Of a stretch of 64,000 nt of DNA, positions 1-11,613 are shown one piece after another. The translations under genes were made by a program, and so were the position numbers. Each line of letters opens with the position of its first letter. The first letter of the stretch is position 1. The notes beneath the pieces were generated by a model. The model was not told where the DNA came from. It was given only the letters and a program-made list of their open reading frames with translations, and did not search any database. The stretch comes from Rhynchonema sp. JSB1_4 (taxonomy: Eukaryota > Nematoda > Chromadorea > Monhysterida > Xyalidae): contig JASAMV010001733.1 in NCBI GenBank assembly GCA_030248065.1, positions 1 to 64,000 on the forward strand, given 5' to 3'.

Positions 1-110
1 TTAGGCTTAGGCCTACAGTTAGGGTTAGACGTAAGGTCACGCTACCACCTAGGCTTGATTCTAGGTTAAGTCTAAGCCTAACTGTAGGCCTGAGCCCAAA
101 CCTAAACGAT
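1..110. repeat. Degenerate TTAGGC-like run at the window edge
   Basis: TTAGGCTTAGGCC, GGGTTAG, CCTAGGCTTG and AAGCCTAAC variants. This is probably intron sequence of the unrecognised gene, and more decayed than the other telomere-like runs. Confidence 0.4.
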
Positions 111-268
111 CACTGGGGACGAACTGGAATAGTACAAAAATTTGCGCGGCGAAGGTGGGAAGTTTCACGGGGAAATAGAAGCATCTGACAAGACGAATGT
201 CTCAATTTTGGCAGAATTATAAAAAGGCCTTTTATTCACCACAAATGTACACTGACGTTTGCTTACAG

Positions 269-3200
269 CACACCGGACTGCGTGTGGATGCGACTTCGGT
301 ACCAGACTCAGCAGCCAGTGCACCCGGCACGACAAATCCAAGTGCAGATCGTAAATTGTACGAACAACGACGAGTCGAGGTGTTGGCCATGAGCACGCGA
401 CAATTGTTGGCCATACCTGAGCACGAACGCGATGATAGGATTTATAAGTCAGTGTCGCTTTCTCCCAGTTGTCTGAAATAAGCATGAGAAGAGCAAATTC
501 GCCCATTTTATTCAGATACCTTTCACCGGACGAGATTTGGTCGATACAGGAGCGAATCAGCCGAGCGATGAACGGTCCGAGCAATCTGACGATCAATAAT
601 GACGAGCTGCGCAGCTTGAATGACACGACACTTGAAGGTCGGCCTCCTTGTAGTGCAGTTTACCATTCGTTATTTAGTGATGTATTCGGCATACGCATGG
701 TGATACGCAAGCCCTGTGCTGTAGCTGCCGATGAATAAATTCCTATCAGAGGAGGGATGACCAAGGTAAAATGGCCTGGAACGCGAACTTCGGTAAAAAA
801 AGTGTAGATACTTTTAATTGGTACCGATTTTGAACAACGCCAGTGAGATGACTGTAAATGGGGCATAGCACTATAGTAAAGTCACGTGACCGCATAAACA
901 CCGGATTCGGGCCAGGTCTGCAACAAGTGTCGCCGCCGCACATGCTTAGCTATTCGCTATGGTGACATATCTTATACAATGATACGTTTTCCTGTTGATG
1001 TCACTGTGACGAATAGTGAGTGGTGCAACAGCAACTATTATGTTTCCCGAACTGTTCGGTTTACCGGTATCAATTGAGACGGACAAGTTGATATGTGACC
1101 AATAACTGAATGATGTAATCCACGCGCCAGGTGATAGCACGACGCAATTGCGCAAACACGCCGAACGTCGGTCATACATTCTGTCGTTGCCGGTGGAGGG
1201 CCTGTGCTCGATGCCGTTGATCGAACTCGAGACCTACTTTCAACATCTGACGTCGGATGAGATCATCGATTTGCAGCAGCGAATCGACCAGGTCACCGCA
1301 CAACGACGTGCCGAGGCGACCAACAGTTGGTTCTGGCTGGGATGGACTGGTTTTGCGTTCTTATATAGCGTGTTCCGCTGTCGTAGTTGATGGAATTAGA
1401 AACACAAAGAAAATTTCATGCGTAGTATAGGTATGATCTCGACATACGATACGAAACCATCGCAAAATTCGAAAATACAATTTATCTTGGTAGATGCGCA
1501 GTGGACTTTCCAATACGTGGTGGAAGTGTACCTCTACTTTGATTAGATGAACTATATGCGGCATCTTCAAATCTCAACTGCTCCATACGACTAACTGAAA
1601 ATATACAACAGATATATGTGATCAAAATCAAGACCAATCAATGTCTTTCAGCCAGCGAGGCTTTATCAACGGCGGCAGCATCAGGTGCGTTGCCAGGTGT
1701 GAGCACCCCACTGGAGTTGCTGCCATCCGAGCCGTGGAATGATGATGAACGATCCTTCACTCGCAACAACACGCTGCCCAAACGACGCGGCTATCATGTA
1801 CGACGCGAATCGGGTCGGTACAGCTTCGTTTTGCACCTGCAGATATCGCCGGATTTACTGAAGCCAATAATTTGATTCACGTTGACCAGTGTTAGAGTAA
1901 TTCACAAGCTGCTTATATCGAGATTTTACGTTGGTTCAACCTGGTGAAAACAGTAGCTCTGAAAGTTCAACACAAAAGTAGACAGGTGAGGTTTGATCGT
2001 GCTGCGGCTGGCTTGTATTGCACATTGTATTGCGCACAAATAAGGCCGCATTCACAATGCAGCGCGTTAGCGTGTTAGCGCGTTAGCGCGTTAGCGTGTT
2101 GCTGATTAGCGTGCACGCACGCTTTTGCATTCACAATGGAAAATTGAAAAAGCGCGTTAGCGTGCGCGCTTATCAGTGACACGCTAATGCGCTAACGCGC
2201 TAACGCGCTAATCAGCAAAACGCGTTTGCATTCACAATGCCCGTTGGTCTGGGTGTTGGCAAATGCCGAATTTTTTTATTTCCTTTGTTTTGAAAACGGC
2301 AACCAATCGCTTTCAAGATTCATTCGAACTTATTTTGATTCTAAGGGAACATTTTCCTCAAATGGAAAATCTAGCTGGTCGCGACATGAACAATCCATGC
2401 AATACAGTCTCCTTGTCGTGTCATGCATCAGAATTATACCACCTAAGAGGATACACAACACATAAGCAGATGAACAACGTTCTGCGCAATGTTTGCTTGC
2501 AGCTAATATAACAGCAGCCGAAACTGTTTGCCTCAATCGATTGATAGCGTAATAAGATATGCTTCTAAGCATCAAAATGGAACAAAAATATTCTCAGTGA
2601 ACGCAGCAGGCTTTATTTACTATGTTTTCACCCTTTTCGTGGTCTGATAATGTTTTCAAATAAAATTATAAACTTTAGAACACGCGCATCCAGTGCTAAC
2701 GCGCAAAAAAAATTAGAACCAGTCCTAATCGTGAAAAGCGCGTTAGCGTGCACGCTAACGCGCCAACGCGCTAATCAGCTTTGCATTGTGAATGCAAAAG
2801 CGCGTTGCGCATCTGCGCGTTAGCGTGCGAGAAAACTTGCTCGCACGCTAACGCGCTAACGCGCTAATCAGCTTTTTCCATTGTGAATGCAAAAGCGTGC
2901 GCATCTCGCACGCTAACGCGCTAACACGCTAACGCGCTTGCATTGTGAATGCGGCCTAACCTAGCAGAGCTGAGCCGTCATTTAATCGCAGGTCTATCCA
3001 CCATCGTGCGTCGTCGTGCGGCATTGCGCAGTCAGCTGAGTGTGACGTCACAATCGTTCCTGTCGTCATTGGGGTCGACCAGCACGCCAGCTGGCGGATG
3101 GGGCACTGGCAGTTAGTTGATGGATGCCTTTGTTGTGTTGCTCGGCTAGACATTGTCATCAAGTGGGTAGCTTACGGTGTACAGCCCTGGCCTTGTTCAG

Positions 3201-5547
3201 CGGATCGGACGCTGCTTGGTCACGTGAACTTTTTGCATTTAGGATAAAACGTTTACGGACGCCACGAATTTCTACCACCGTAAGCTTGTTCCAAGATACT
3301 CGACGTCCTTTACACTGGTCGAAATTGGTGGTATCATCCTTAATGCGCAAAGGTCGCGTGGCTAAGTCTGGTCCGAACTGATGCGTTTGATAACTGGCAC
3401 AATTTGCTGTGATTTCTTGATTAGCTCACTTCACATTCAGCCCCGTGGACATCGTACGAAAGTGAGTAAATTTCTTTCTCAACCACGCCAAACTGATAGC
3501 TTGCGTTTTGCTTAGTTTGTATTTACTCAAAGAGCTGTGTATCTCAAAGACTTCGCTTTTTAAGGCTCTTATTTCGCATCATTGTCTCAGAACTGTTTAT
3601 TTTATTTCTCACGGATTAGAATTTGGTGATTTCATTCGATGCATCTCTTGCATCCAAATCTCACCCACCATTTGACTATCAAGTGCCAGTGCACCATTTT
3701 GCCGTGCAGGTGATGTGAGCGGTTTCATATCTGATAGCGACGACATGCGAATGTTGGTCATCGACGCTGGCCGGGATGGTGGCGTGCATCGTCAGTCTCT
3801 GGCCATCGATGGTGCTGACATCGATCCGATTGCGGCGCGCGATTTTATTCTCGATGCCGATGATGAGTATTTGCTGCTGGTTGGTTGGGTGCACCGTTGC
3901 GTGATGGTCACCACTACACGTAGTGGGCGTTTTTTCAATGCTTGTCTTCGGGGTTTCGCTTAGGCTAGAGCTGTAGTTCAGGCCTAGGCTCAGTCCAGCA
4001 AACAGGCTCAGGATTGTCAAAGCCCGAACTGTCCCTGTCGCAAACACATGGACTCATTTCCTATGACAGTCGCATACCAATCGAGTTTATCCCAAATCAA
4101 ACATGTTCCTTCACAGACTGATGCCCCAACACTGGAGTCCCAGTTCAAGCCGTACTTAACGCCCGATGAATGGGCCGATGTGCTGCTGCGTATCGAGATC
4201 GCTATCGGTGCAATGCGCGGACATTTGTTGACCGGTACGCGGTAGGGTCGTTTCTTATGACTTGGCATTGAGTAGATTTGTGAACATGCCCAATTTTTCG
4301 AACGAAACATACAGTTTACTTTCGCCTGTACCAAGCTTGATATCCAGATCGGATCTCCCTTGTTCAGGTCCAGGTGACCTCTAATAATTTATGACCTGTC
4401 TAGACTTCCTGGTGGCAAGAATTTCGACCTGGACAAAACCTGATTATTATTACAACTCTTCTCTTCGAAGTATTTTCTTTTTCTTTGAGAGGGAACTGAT
4501 CCCGTCATCAAGTCAAGGTCGGCCTTCCTGTTCCACGTATATTCCATTGTTTGTCATGTTTTTCCAACCTTGCAGCGAGTGGCATTGAGTTGTGTCAACT
4601 GGACGACGCTGTGTTCGGTCAATTTGCGAAAACGTTGTTGAACGACGATGAACGACAGGATGTGGAGACACGACGACAACAGGCGAAGGGCGCTGTTGGA
4701 ACGGTACGGCATGGGTTTGATGCACGTTGTTTGTCGAGCGCGGAAAATTGAATAAACGAAAGGGACGAGGGTGCTGAGAGTCAGCAACTACGACCAGTGG
4801 CGGTGATTCGTGTGGTGGACGTCGCATATTTCAGCGCATAACTTGACATGCTATAGGCCTACCACGAACTCATGAGACGACGTATTTGAAGTTGAATTGT
4901 GCCGTTCCAATTATGTTCCGGTTCCACGTATTTCGGAAATAAAGGAAAGAGAAACGCATGTATTTTTTTAAAAACACGCTCTCCACCTCGGTGCGTAAAT
5001 TCCCTTTTGACTCCCAAAACATTTGTGTGTGGAACGACGTTGCTGTTCGCGTAAGCACGCAACGAATTGAGGTCAGCCAGCTGGAACTTGTCATCATCTC
5101 TCTCGGCCCAATCTCTTTCTTTTGTTTGCGAAAACCCGTGTAACCGGCGCATTTTTTAATCTGGCCAAGCAAGCGTGAGCGCGTGGTTGGACTATACACC
5201 CATTAACTCCGTGTTTGCAGCATTCACCGAACATCACCGACTCTTCATTCCTGAGCGACGCGTTCGACTCGCCTGTCCATCCGTCCGGCACCAATGCGCC
5301 CCAAAACGCCGGCACGTCGGCATCGGCCTACAGCGACGAGGCGAGTGCAGCGTTGGCTTCGACCCTGCGACGGCAGTACCGTCTGATGCCGAGCATGTCG
5401 ACGGCGACGTCTGATGAATCGGCCAATGAATCATTTGGTCACGGGCGAATGGTGATTATTGAACGACCGTCGATCAAATCGATGCACATGCCGAAACCGT
5501 TGATTGAGGAGGACTCGCAGGAGCGCGCTGATGCTGAGATGCAATGA
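269..5547 (+). CDS. Unrecognised multi-exon gene, 3' part (nine exons, stop at 5545-5547)
   Basis: I do not recognise this protein. Nine exons join with matching phases: 269-447, 516-637, 1131-1325 (donor could be 1349), 1652-1813, 2992-3111, 3710-3879, 4117-4234, 4576-4703 and 5221-5547. They give 506 residues; the 5' end lies outside the window. Seen directly: no signal peptide or membrane segment, an acidic Ser/Asp-rich middle (exon 3710-3879), and a Ser/Ala-rich tail ending in EEDSQERADAEMQ. A helical motif of the form L-[ST/N]-x-DE-x(6)-RI recurs: YLSPDEIWSIQERI, HLTSDEIIDLQQRI, YLTPDEWADVLLRI, and a weaker LLNDDERQDVETRR. Codons in all exons favour C/G-ending forms (CGT, TCG, GAC), unlike the introns. 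A poly(A) signal follows at 5759. It is probably an intracellular, partly helical, partly disordered protein. The exon chain is well supported; function is unknown. Confidence 0.6.
2044..2956. mobile_element. PIF/Harbinger-like foldback element (GCGTTAGC type)
   Basis: A 913-bp element with inverted ends reading GGCCGCATTCACAATGC and its complement, flanked by a 3-bp duplication TAA (2041-2043 and 2957-2959). Both ends hold arrays of GCGCGTTAGCGTG in opposite orientations, with internal copies of the ATTCACAATG junction. The middle (about 2240-2700) is AT-rich and has no transposase. TWA 3-bp target duplications are typical of PIF/Harbinger. It sits in an intron and ends 35 bp before the acceptor-side exon at 2992. 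A relative with the same tips lies at 42492-44355. Confidence 0.75.
4977..5098. repeat. Dispersed repeat, copy 1 (partner at 51773-51910)
   Basis: About 120 bp beginning CGCTCTCCACCTCGGTGCG is closely matched, in the same orientation, at 51773-51910. Both contain GCTGTTCGCGTAAGC and GAATTGAGGTCAGCCAGC. Here it lies in the last intron of the unrecognised gene. No clear terminal inverted repeat was seen, so the class is unknown. Confidence 0.6.
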
Positions 5548-5758
5548 GTGAATGTGGCATCATTGGGACTTTTTGTTCAATATTCAGTGTCCTGTAGACA
5601 TACTGCAGCTCGCAAAATACCTGAACATACGGGCATTGGAGCTATGTTTTGCCGTTTTTGTGTGTCCACGTTTGTTTTTTGACGTTTTCCAGACCCAGAC
5701 ATTGAGCTGAATCCTATTTTTGTGGCACGCACTATGCTACGATACATGACAGTGCTGT

Positions 5759-5764
5759 AATAAA
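5759..5764 (+). promoter_or_regulatory. AATAAA polyadenylation signal
   Basis: A canonical AATAAA hexamer lies 212 bp after the stop codon at 5547. It is the first one after the stop and probably ends the upstream gene's transcript. Confidence 0.45.
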
Positions 5765-7064
5765 TTTACGATGCTTGATGTATTTATTGAATTATTAGAT
5801 TGAGAAGTTTTTGCTTTACATGTGAGTTGTGATTGGCGACGTATTTTATCCATAGTTGTTCTTCATTTTTGGTGGATTTCGTAGGCACATTGTGGGTTTC
5901 ATCATGCACTATAAAATAGGGGCATTTTAGTTTTTTGGTGATGCAGGCTCGATGTCCCCCTGGCCTCGATTTCCCCCTGATTTGGAAAGCATGTGAGGGA
6001 TACAAAATACAGTTGCATGCCAATCGACGAGGAGCCGTTGCGGCTTGCCATATCTGACAAATGGTGATCATATACATCGAATCGGCTATATCACGAATCG
6101 CCTCGGCGGCATCGGGGGAGATCAGAGGTGGAGAAATGCTTTCATTTTGGCCGGATGCTGCCGATGGTGACTCGTGATGGCCGATTCAGAGTACATACGT
6201 GTCCTCCATTGGTCACTTTCAGCAAGCAGGAACAACCCAAAGTCGATTGGCATGCAACTACGCGGCATATGAAGATTATTTCATGTCAGGGAGACATCGG
6301 GATTTAATGGTTTTTGGGGTCGTTTTTATTTCGTTCGTTGCAAACAATTTTGTAGATTGTCTCATCTTGTGTTTGTGTTGCTTTGTCATTAACACCATGG
6401 TAAAAATAATTTTCTTTTTTTTCGCAAACTCGGTCCATTATATGTACGTTAACGACAGTACTAAGCGCATTGTTTTCAACTTGTGACTGCATTCTAAGAC
6501 CAAAACTAACCAATGGTATTCAGTCTTCCTTCATGATGTGTATATTTCCGAAATGTCTGCGGGTGAATACTTTACCCACTATCGTAGAAAAATTTTAATA
6601 GTTTCTGTGATGTTTTTAGTTAAATCTTCTAGGTTTGCGATTTTTTGGTTTGTTCAGTTACATATTACTTGTTCAGTCGTTGTAAAAGATACGATTCTAA
6701 ATTTTACTTTGAAATTTATGAGTTTCATGCATGAATTCTGATGCTCAGTTGAGGTTGTGCAGCTTTACGTAACGAAATACACAGGCGTGTTCCACATTTT
6801 TTCTATTTTTTTGCAGAATTTTGCAATAAAGTTTTCTTGAAGCCAGACGTCGACACACAGCAATTGGACTTGAAGATGACGCGCAGTAATGGCTGGCAAT
6901 TCAACTTCATGTAATCACAAAAATATTTTACAAAACATACACCCTGCAGCTAGTTTTCTTTCGATCACAAAACCTTGTAACAGTGTTTCTTCAACAAATA
7001 GGATCTGAACAAGAGAATAAAAACAGGAAAATCAGAATCAGAACGCTCAGGCACTGATAGTTGA
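5765..7064. other. Intergenic, no gene seen
   Basis: AT-rich DNA between two convergent genes. Open frames are short and full of Phe/Ile/Lys codons, unlike the GC-ending codon use of the real exons here. No RNA gene or clear repeat was recognised. Confidence 0.5.
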
Positions 7065-7336
7065 TATTGGTCGCACAATGATCACAGAATTCATCAAATC
7101 AATCCTGATTTTCACGTTCAGTCACTCTTAACCACTGCTATTTGTGATTCTCACAAAACATTTTCAGCGGAAAATAATCTAGCAGAGCATCCACGTTGCT
7201 GCGAGTCTGAAACATTTCACTGACTGCATTCTTTGTGTGCGATCGCACAGCGCAACGTCATTGCCCCGTCGCTATCCTGCTTCATGGCTCAGGAAAAAAT
7301 TTGACAAATTTTTATAAAATCATTGTGCGACCAATA
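7065..7336. mobile_element. MITE with TATTGGTCGCACAATGA ends, intact copy
   Basis: A 272-bp element with perfect 17-bp inverted ends (TATTGGTCGCACAATGA and its complement). A second copy at 43487-44055 is split by another insertion. This uninterrupted copy lies 116 bp past the acyl-CoA dehydrogenase stop codon, probably in or near its 3' UTR. Confidence 0.75.
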
Positions 7337-7452
7337 CACATCAGAGAAATTTCATAAATAAATATGTGCATCATCAATGCGAAGATAAAAAATCATAATG
7401 TGTATTGTCAAGTATGGGAACACACTTCACGCAATATGAACATAACCAATAC

Positions 7453-10400
7453 TCACCCCTTGGGTAGCATCTTCATGTATTTACAAATGATGGCGAGCAT
7501 AACTTCATCAGCCCCAGCACCAATCGATAACAGTCGGAAGTCGCGATAGAATCGGCCAACGAGTGATTCGGTAACGTATCCCATACCACCCCAGTATTGT
7601 AGACACATGTCGGTCACCTGTATTTACACTACCATACGTTTTACGTATTTTTTCGGCGGCCATCTGGTCGCTCGCACAGTGGAAACAGGACGAAACTGGT
7701 AAAAGTGATTGCTGTTGTTGACCATAATCATCACGTGCATTTGCTACCGTCGCTGTAAGCATGATTTTGATAAAAAAAACCGACCTGACGTGTGAGACGA
7801 CCGGCTTTCAACTTGCTCATTGATGCCAATAGAGTGGCGTCCTTGCCTTCTTTGCGCATGCCTGCATAAATTGTTGGGATCATCGGTTGGGTATTTTAAA
7901 ATTGGTGATCTCACGCGGACCGGTTGTGCCTATGGCTGCTATGCGTCGACTTTTTGGGACGTACTTATGCCACTAAGTATGACCAGAGTAACGAAAGGGT
8001 TTTCCCACAGTCAAACTGCTAAGCTGGTCAAGATAAGTGGAATCAGCAAATCAGCAGACTTCGAGAAATCGAGCTTCTAGAATTCACAAGAGAGTCGCAA
8101 ACTTACAGACGGCGCGATAGAGCAGCGATCGTAGCGCCTCGACTTCGGTTTGCAGCTCAGCCAACGTGTAGTGAATCACCTACGTGATAAGGTTAGCACA
8201 ACAAAATAATGCAAAACAGACGCAATAAACGTTTGTGACTTTAATTTCATTACTGGGTCAATCAAATCAATCCTTCACCGGGTTTGATTCTGCACAGACC
8301 AGACAATAAACCAACCAACCGACCTGATTTTCAATCAGCGGTTTACCGAATGCCTTTCGTTGTTCGCAGTACTCCTTTGTGATGCGAATGATTTTGTCCA
8401 ACGGGCGTAGCGCTGAAAACGTTTCTGTCTGACATCGACCTCATAGTAACGTATCCATATCAAACAACAACCACAAAAATAACCAGTTCATGTTTCACTT
8501 GGGCCATTTCATGCCGGTTTCAAATTTAGCTCCGGACGCGTTGAGCCTCGGTTACGTGGTCTTTCGTGAATTTCAAGATTTATTGACGCTATTAGCTCCG
8601 TCCACGCTGAGTTTTTCTTAACAGCCTCAGAGCAACTTAAAAGTGGTGCATTTGTTGCATTTGATGACATCATCAGCAAACCTGGAAACATCATTACAGT
8701 CGCGCACCATACAGAGGATACTATCCGATAACCCAGCTTGACACCTTGATCCTAATGTTTCACCTGGGTGCTCACAACCACAACCACATTATCCCACACA
8801 CCCATAGCGGTTCCGATGAGTCGTTCATCCTGGAACTGTATCATCTGATAAGTGAATCCCATGCCCTCGTCACCAATGATGTTCTTGGTCGGAACTCGGA
8901 CATCTTCGAAGTAATATTGGACGGTGTCCGAACTGCGCATGCCCAACTTGTCGAATTTGGCGGAATGCGAAACGCCTGTGACATCAATGTGAATATGCAG
9001 TAGTGCATGAAGATCGCCAGCTCTGATGTACAGGTGGCTGACTGACCAACGCAACCACAGCGCTTGAAAACAAGTCAACCAACTGACCTTTTAGGTTGAG
9101 AGGTAAGCAAATCAGACTTTTATTGCGATGCGGTCCACCTTTGTTGCCCGTGTTGGCCAGCAAACACATCCAGTCAGCCTGCAAGCAAGTGTGATGTGGA
9201 CGTGCCATTCTACCGTATGCGACGATGAGTGATATCATCGACAATAATGATATAACTTCACCCACCATACCTGTGCGCCGCTGGTGGTCCACATTTTGCC
9301 GCCATTGATCACATACTCATCACCCTGTCGAGTGGCGGTGGTTGTGATGTTGGCCACATCCGACCCACCCTGTACTTCGGACACACCCAGACACGCCACA
9401 TAGTCACCCGCTATGGTCGGGGCAAGGAACTCGCGTTTCACGTGGTCACTGCCGAAACTGCAACCAAAATGGACGATGAACTGGGAATCTCAGTGCCATA
9501 CGCACGAGCCAGAATCCCATTATAAGTTGTGCGTCTGCAGCGCGTCGCCTCCCAGTTTCGGCCTGTTTCCACAGATCAGCGATGCACCAGGTTATCGTCA
9601 ATTTCAACTGCAAGCCAGTTTGTGGTTGCAAAAAAGAACATGTGCCGAAATTTTGACAGTCGCAATACTGCAGGTGTCACCACATGATTCACAGCCCTTA
9701 GTTTGACCAGACAAATACCAAAGAAGCACTCACTTGGTCAGTGCCGGTGTGGCCATATTTGCCTGCACGCCAATCGCCATCGGCACACCACCACAGTTGA
9801 TCTCACCCAGTTCCTCAGCCACGGCCACGCAATAGCTGAAGTCCAGACCCAGACCACCGTATTCTGCAAACAATCACGAAACGAAGCAAATTTTAAATAA
9901 ATATTAGCACGGCGCGTGTGTGCAAGTGCATCAGATCCATTGCCGTTACAGTGCAGCTGAGCAGTGAGGCTTGCGCGTGATTGATATTGATAGTGTACTG
10001 TATAGTTTCGTAGTGTGTTAATGAAGAGTGTATTCATTTAATCAAAACAGTGCATTGATATTGAAGGACTCCATGTAGTGGAACCCTCTTACGTGACCAA
10101 AAATTCCGTGGCGATCACGTAATTATGAAAGTCACAAACCTCGCTGCACAACTAGAAACACATTCGTAATCTGCGATCAAAAAATGGCTCGTACCTGGCG
10201 GTTTATCGACACCGAAAACACCGACGTTGCCCAGTTTCTTGAACAACTCCTTGGCAGGAAACGCCATTTCGGCCTCCCATTTGTCGACATGCGGATTGAT
10301 ATCCTTATCAATGACCTGCATGAAGAAAATGCAAAAATTGTTGCAACCAAGCTGCTTTACTGTGTACTCTCTATATTGCGGCGACATTCTGCACAGCTAT

Positions 10401-10737
10401 AAAATTTTGAATGATGGCCGGTTTGGACCCCAATTGCCAGTCAATCAGACTCTAAGGGACAGAGTGACAGATCCAGGTCAACCGACACCTGCAAAATCAG
10501 GGCAGACCTATACCGATGTACCACCACATTCCCCAGAGGCCAATTCCTGAAAATCCCTCGAAGTCAAAAAGAACCGCAACTATTGCCGACCTTTCTGACA
10601 GCCTCTTGCAATTGTCTGTGTTCGGTGGTGTACAGGAATTCACCGCCAACTGAGAATTCAGCTTCGGTCGACAACCATCTGCCGAGTGCGGCCGTACACA
10701 AACGGTGCACTTGCGGTTGTTTGACCAACGACGCCAT
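7453..10737 (-). CDS. Mitochondrial acyl-CoA dehydrogenase, complete, 10 exons
   Basis: Encodes a 417-residue FAD flavoenzyme of the acyl-CoA dehydrogenase family, which introduces the first double bond of fatty or branched acyl-CoA oxidation in mitochondria. Exons: 10591-10737, 10195-10315, 9734-9863, 9271-9457, 9088-9178, 8802-8975, 8324-8412, 8107-8179, 7785-7861, 7453-7617. All phases agree and total 1,254 bp. Residues 1-27 are Arg-bearing and lack acidic residues until the end, like a matrix presequence. Then come EYGGLGLDFSY, the family signature GVSEVQGGSD, KMWTTSGAQ, RSSDTVQYYFEDVRVP, EYCEQRKAFGKP and CLQYWGGMGY. The usual C-terminal catalytic Glu position reads IGAGADE, while FQDERL carries a Glu at the site used by isovaleryl- and long-chain enzymes. 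An in-frame ATG at 10755 could start six codons earlier. A GTGAGT overlaps the stop, so a further 3' exon is possible but unnecessary. Substrate is unassigned. Confidence 0.93.
8308..8323. repeat. Retroposon-like tail (AATAAACCAACCAACC)
   Basis: The same 3' tail ends the short retroposon at 45539-45697. Here it lies inside an intron, directly against the splice donor of the acyl-CoA dehydrogenase exon ending at 8324, antisense to the gene. The body upstream is too diverged to match. Confidence 0.3.
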
Positions 10738-11613
10738 CGTTGAAAAACTGTACATGAAAGCATGCAGAATAAAGAATTTGAAATATCAAACTTAAAAACA
10801 GGCGCTACGACAAGGAAAACCAAAACGGCTAAATTTTTTACGCCGTCTTGCGAGAAATCGAGCACGAAATTTAGACCAACGCAAGAGCGCTTCATTCAAA
10901 CAGTACTCGCTGCGCTTGCCTTCAAGTTTGACACGGCTCAAAAATGAAAACGTACAAAACATCAAACCCATAACGTTCAACACCAAACTTCTGACATGAT
11001 GCCAAAACCGCGGCAACGTATGCGTAACATGTGCGCGCATACGTGGTAAAGTGCAGGCCGTATTTGATAACAGTGCAGACGCAAGGTAGCGATACGACCA
11101 GCGGTTTTATCGGCAATCACCGTCTCGCAACTGGTATTGATATCACACAGGGTATTATGGTGACATCAATAGCTCCAATAACAGATATGTAATAACTAAC
11201 AACACCCGTAAATAGTGGCAGAACATTGAAACCACGGAAAGCCAATTCACTGTTGAGTGAAACATGCATGATGGCAGCTGCGCCCTTGCTTTTTCTCATA
11301 TTATCGAAAACTGTCGTGTTCTCTTTTTGATCAAACCGACAATATGAAAGCTTTATGCAAAGAGGTAACTGGCTGCACTGCTGTCAGAATACTTCTATCA
11401 TGCATGTCTGTCTGCATCATCATTTATGATCACAATAGCTTTGAGACACAAAAACGGAGTCTGCTTTCAGGTCAGCTGTGCTGTGAGATTAGATCCACAG
11501 AACGATCGCCTTTGACAGCTTATCAGCTTCAACAAAAGAGGACCCTTTCTTTGTTCAAGCACTGTGTACAGCACTGATATTCCGAATCAACGCAGACATA
11601 ATTGATACGACTG
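10738..11613. other. Intergenic between two same-strand genes
   Basis: About 0.88 kb separates the GPN3 stop from the acyl-CoA dehydrogenase start. I see no further exon. A degenerate copy of the small TTTACGCTGGTC-type repeat may be present around 10870 (GACCAACGCAAG). The spacing is longer than usual for a nematode operon, and no trans-splice signal was identified. Confidence 0.4.

Noticed and set aside
197..268. Upstream extension MSQFWQNYKKAFYSPQMYTDV of the first exon as a start of translation
   Set aside because: A good acceptor (GCTTACAG at 261-268) precedes the coding-like part, and the extension has intron-like composition.
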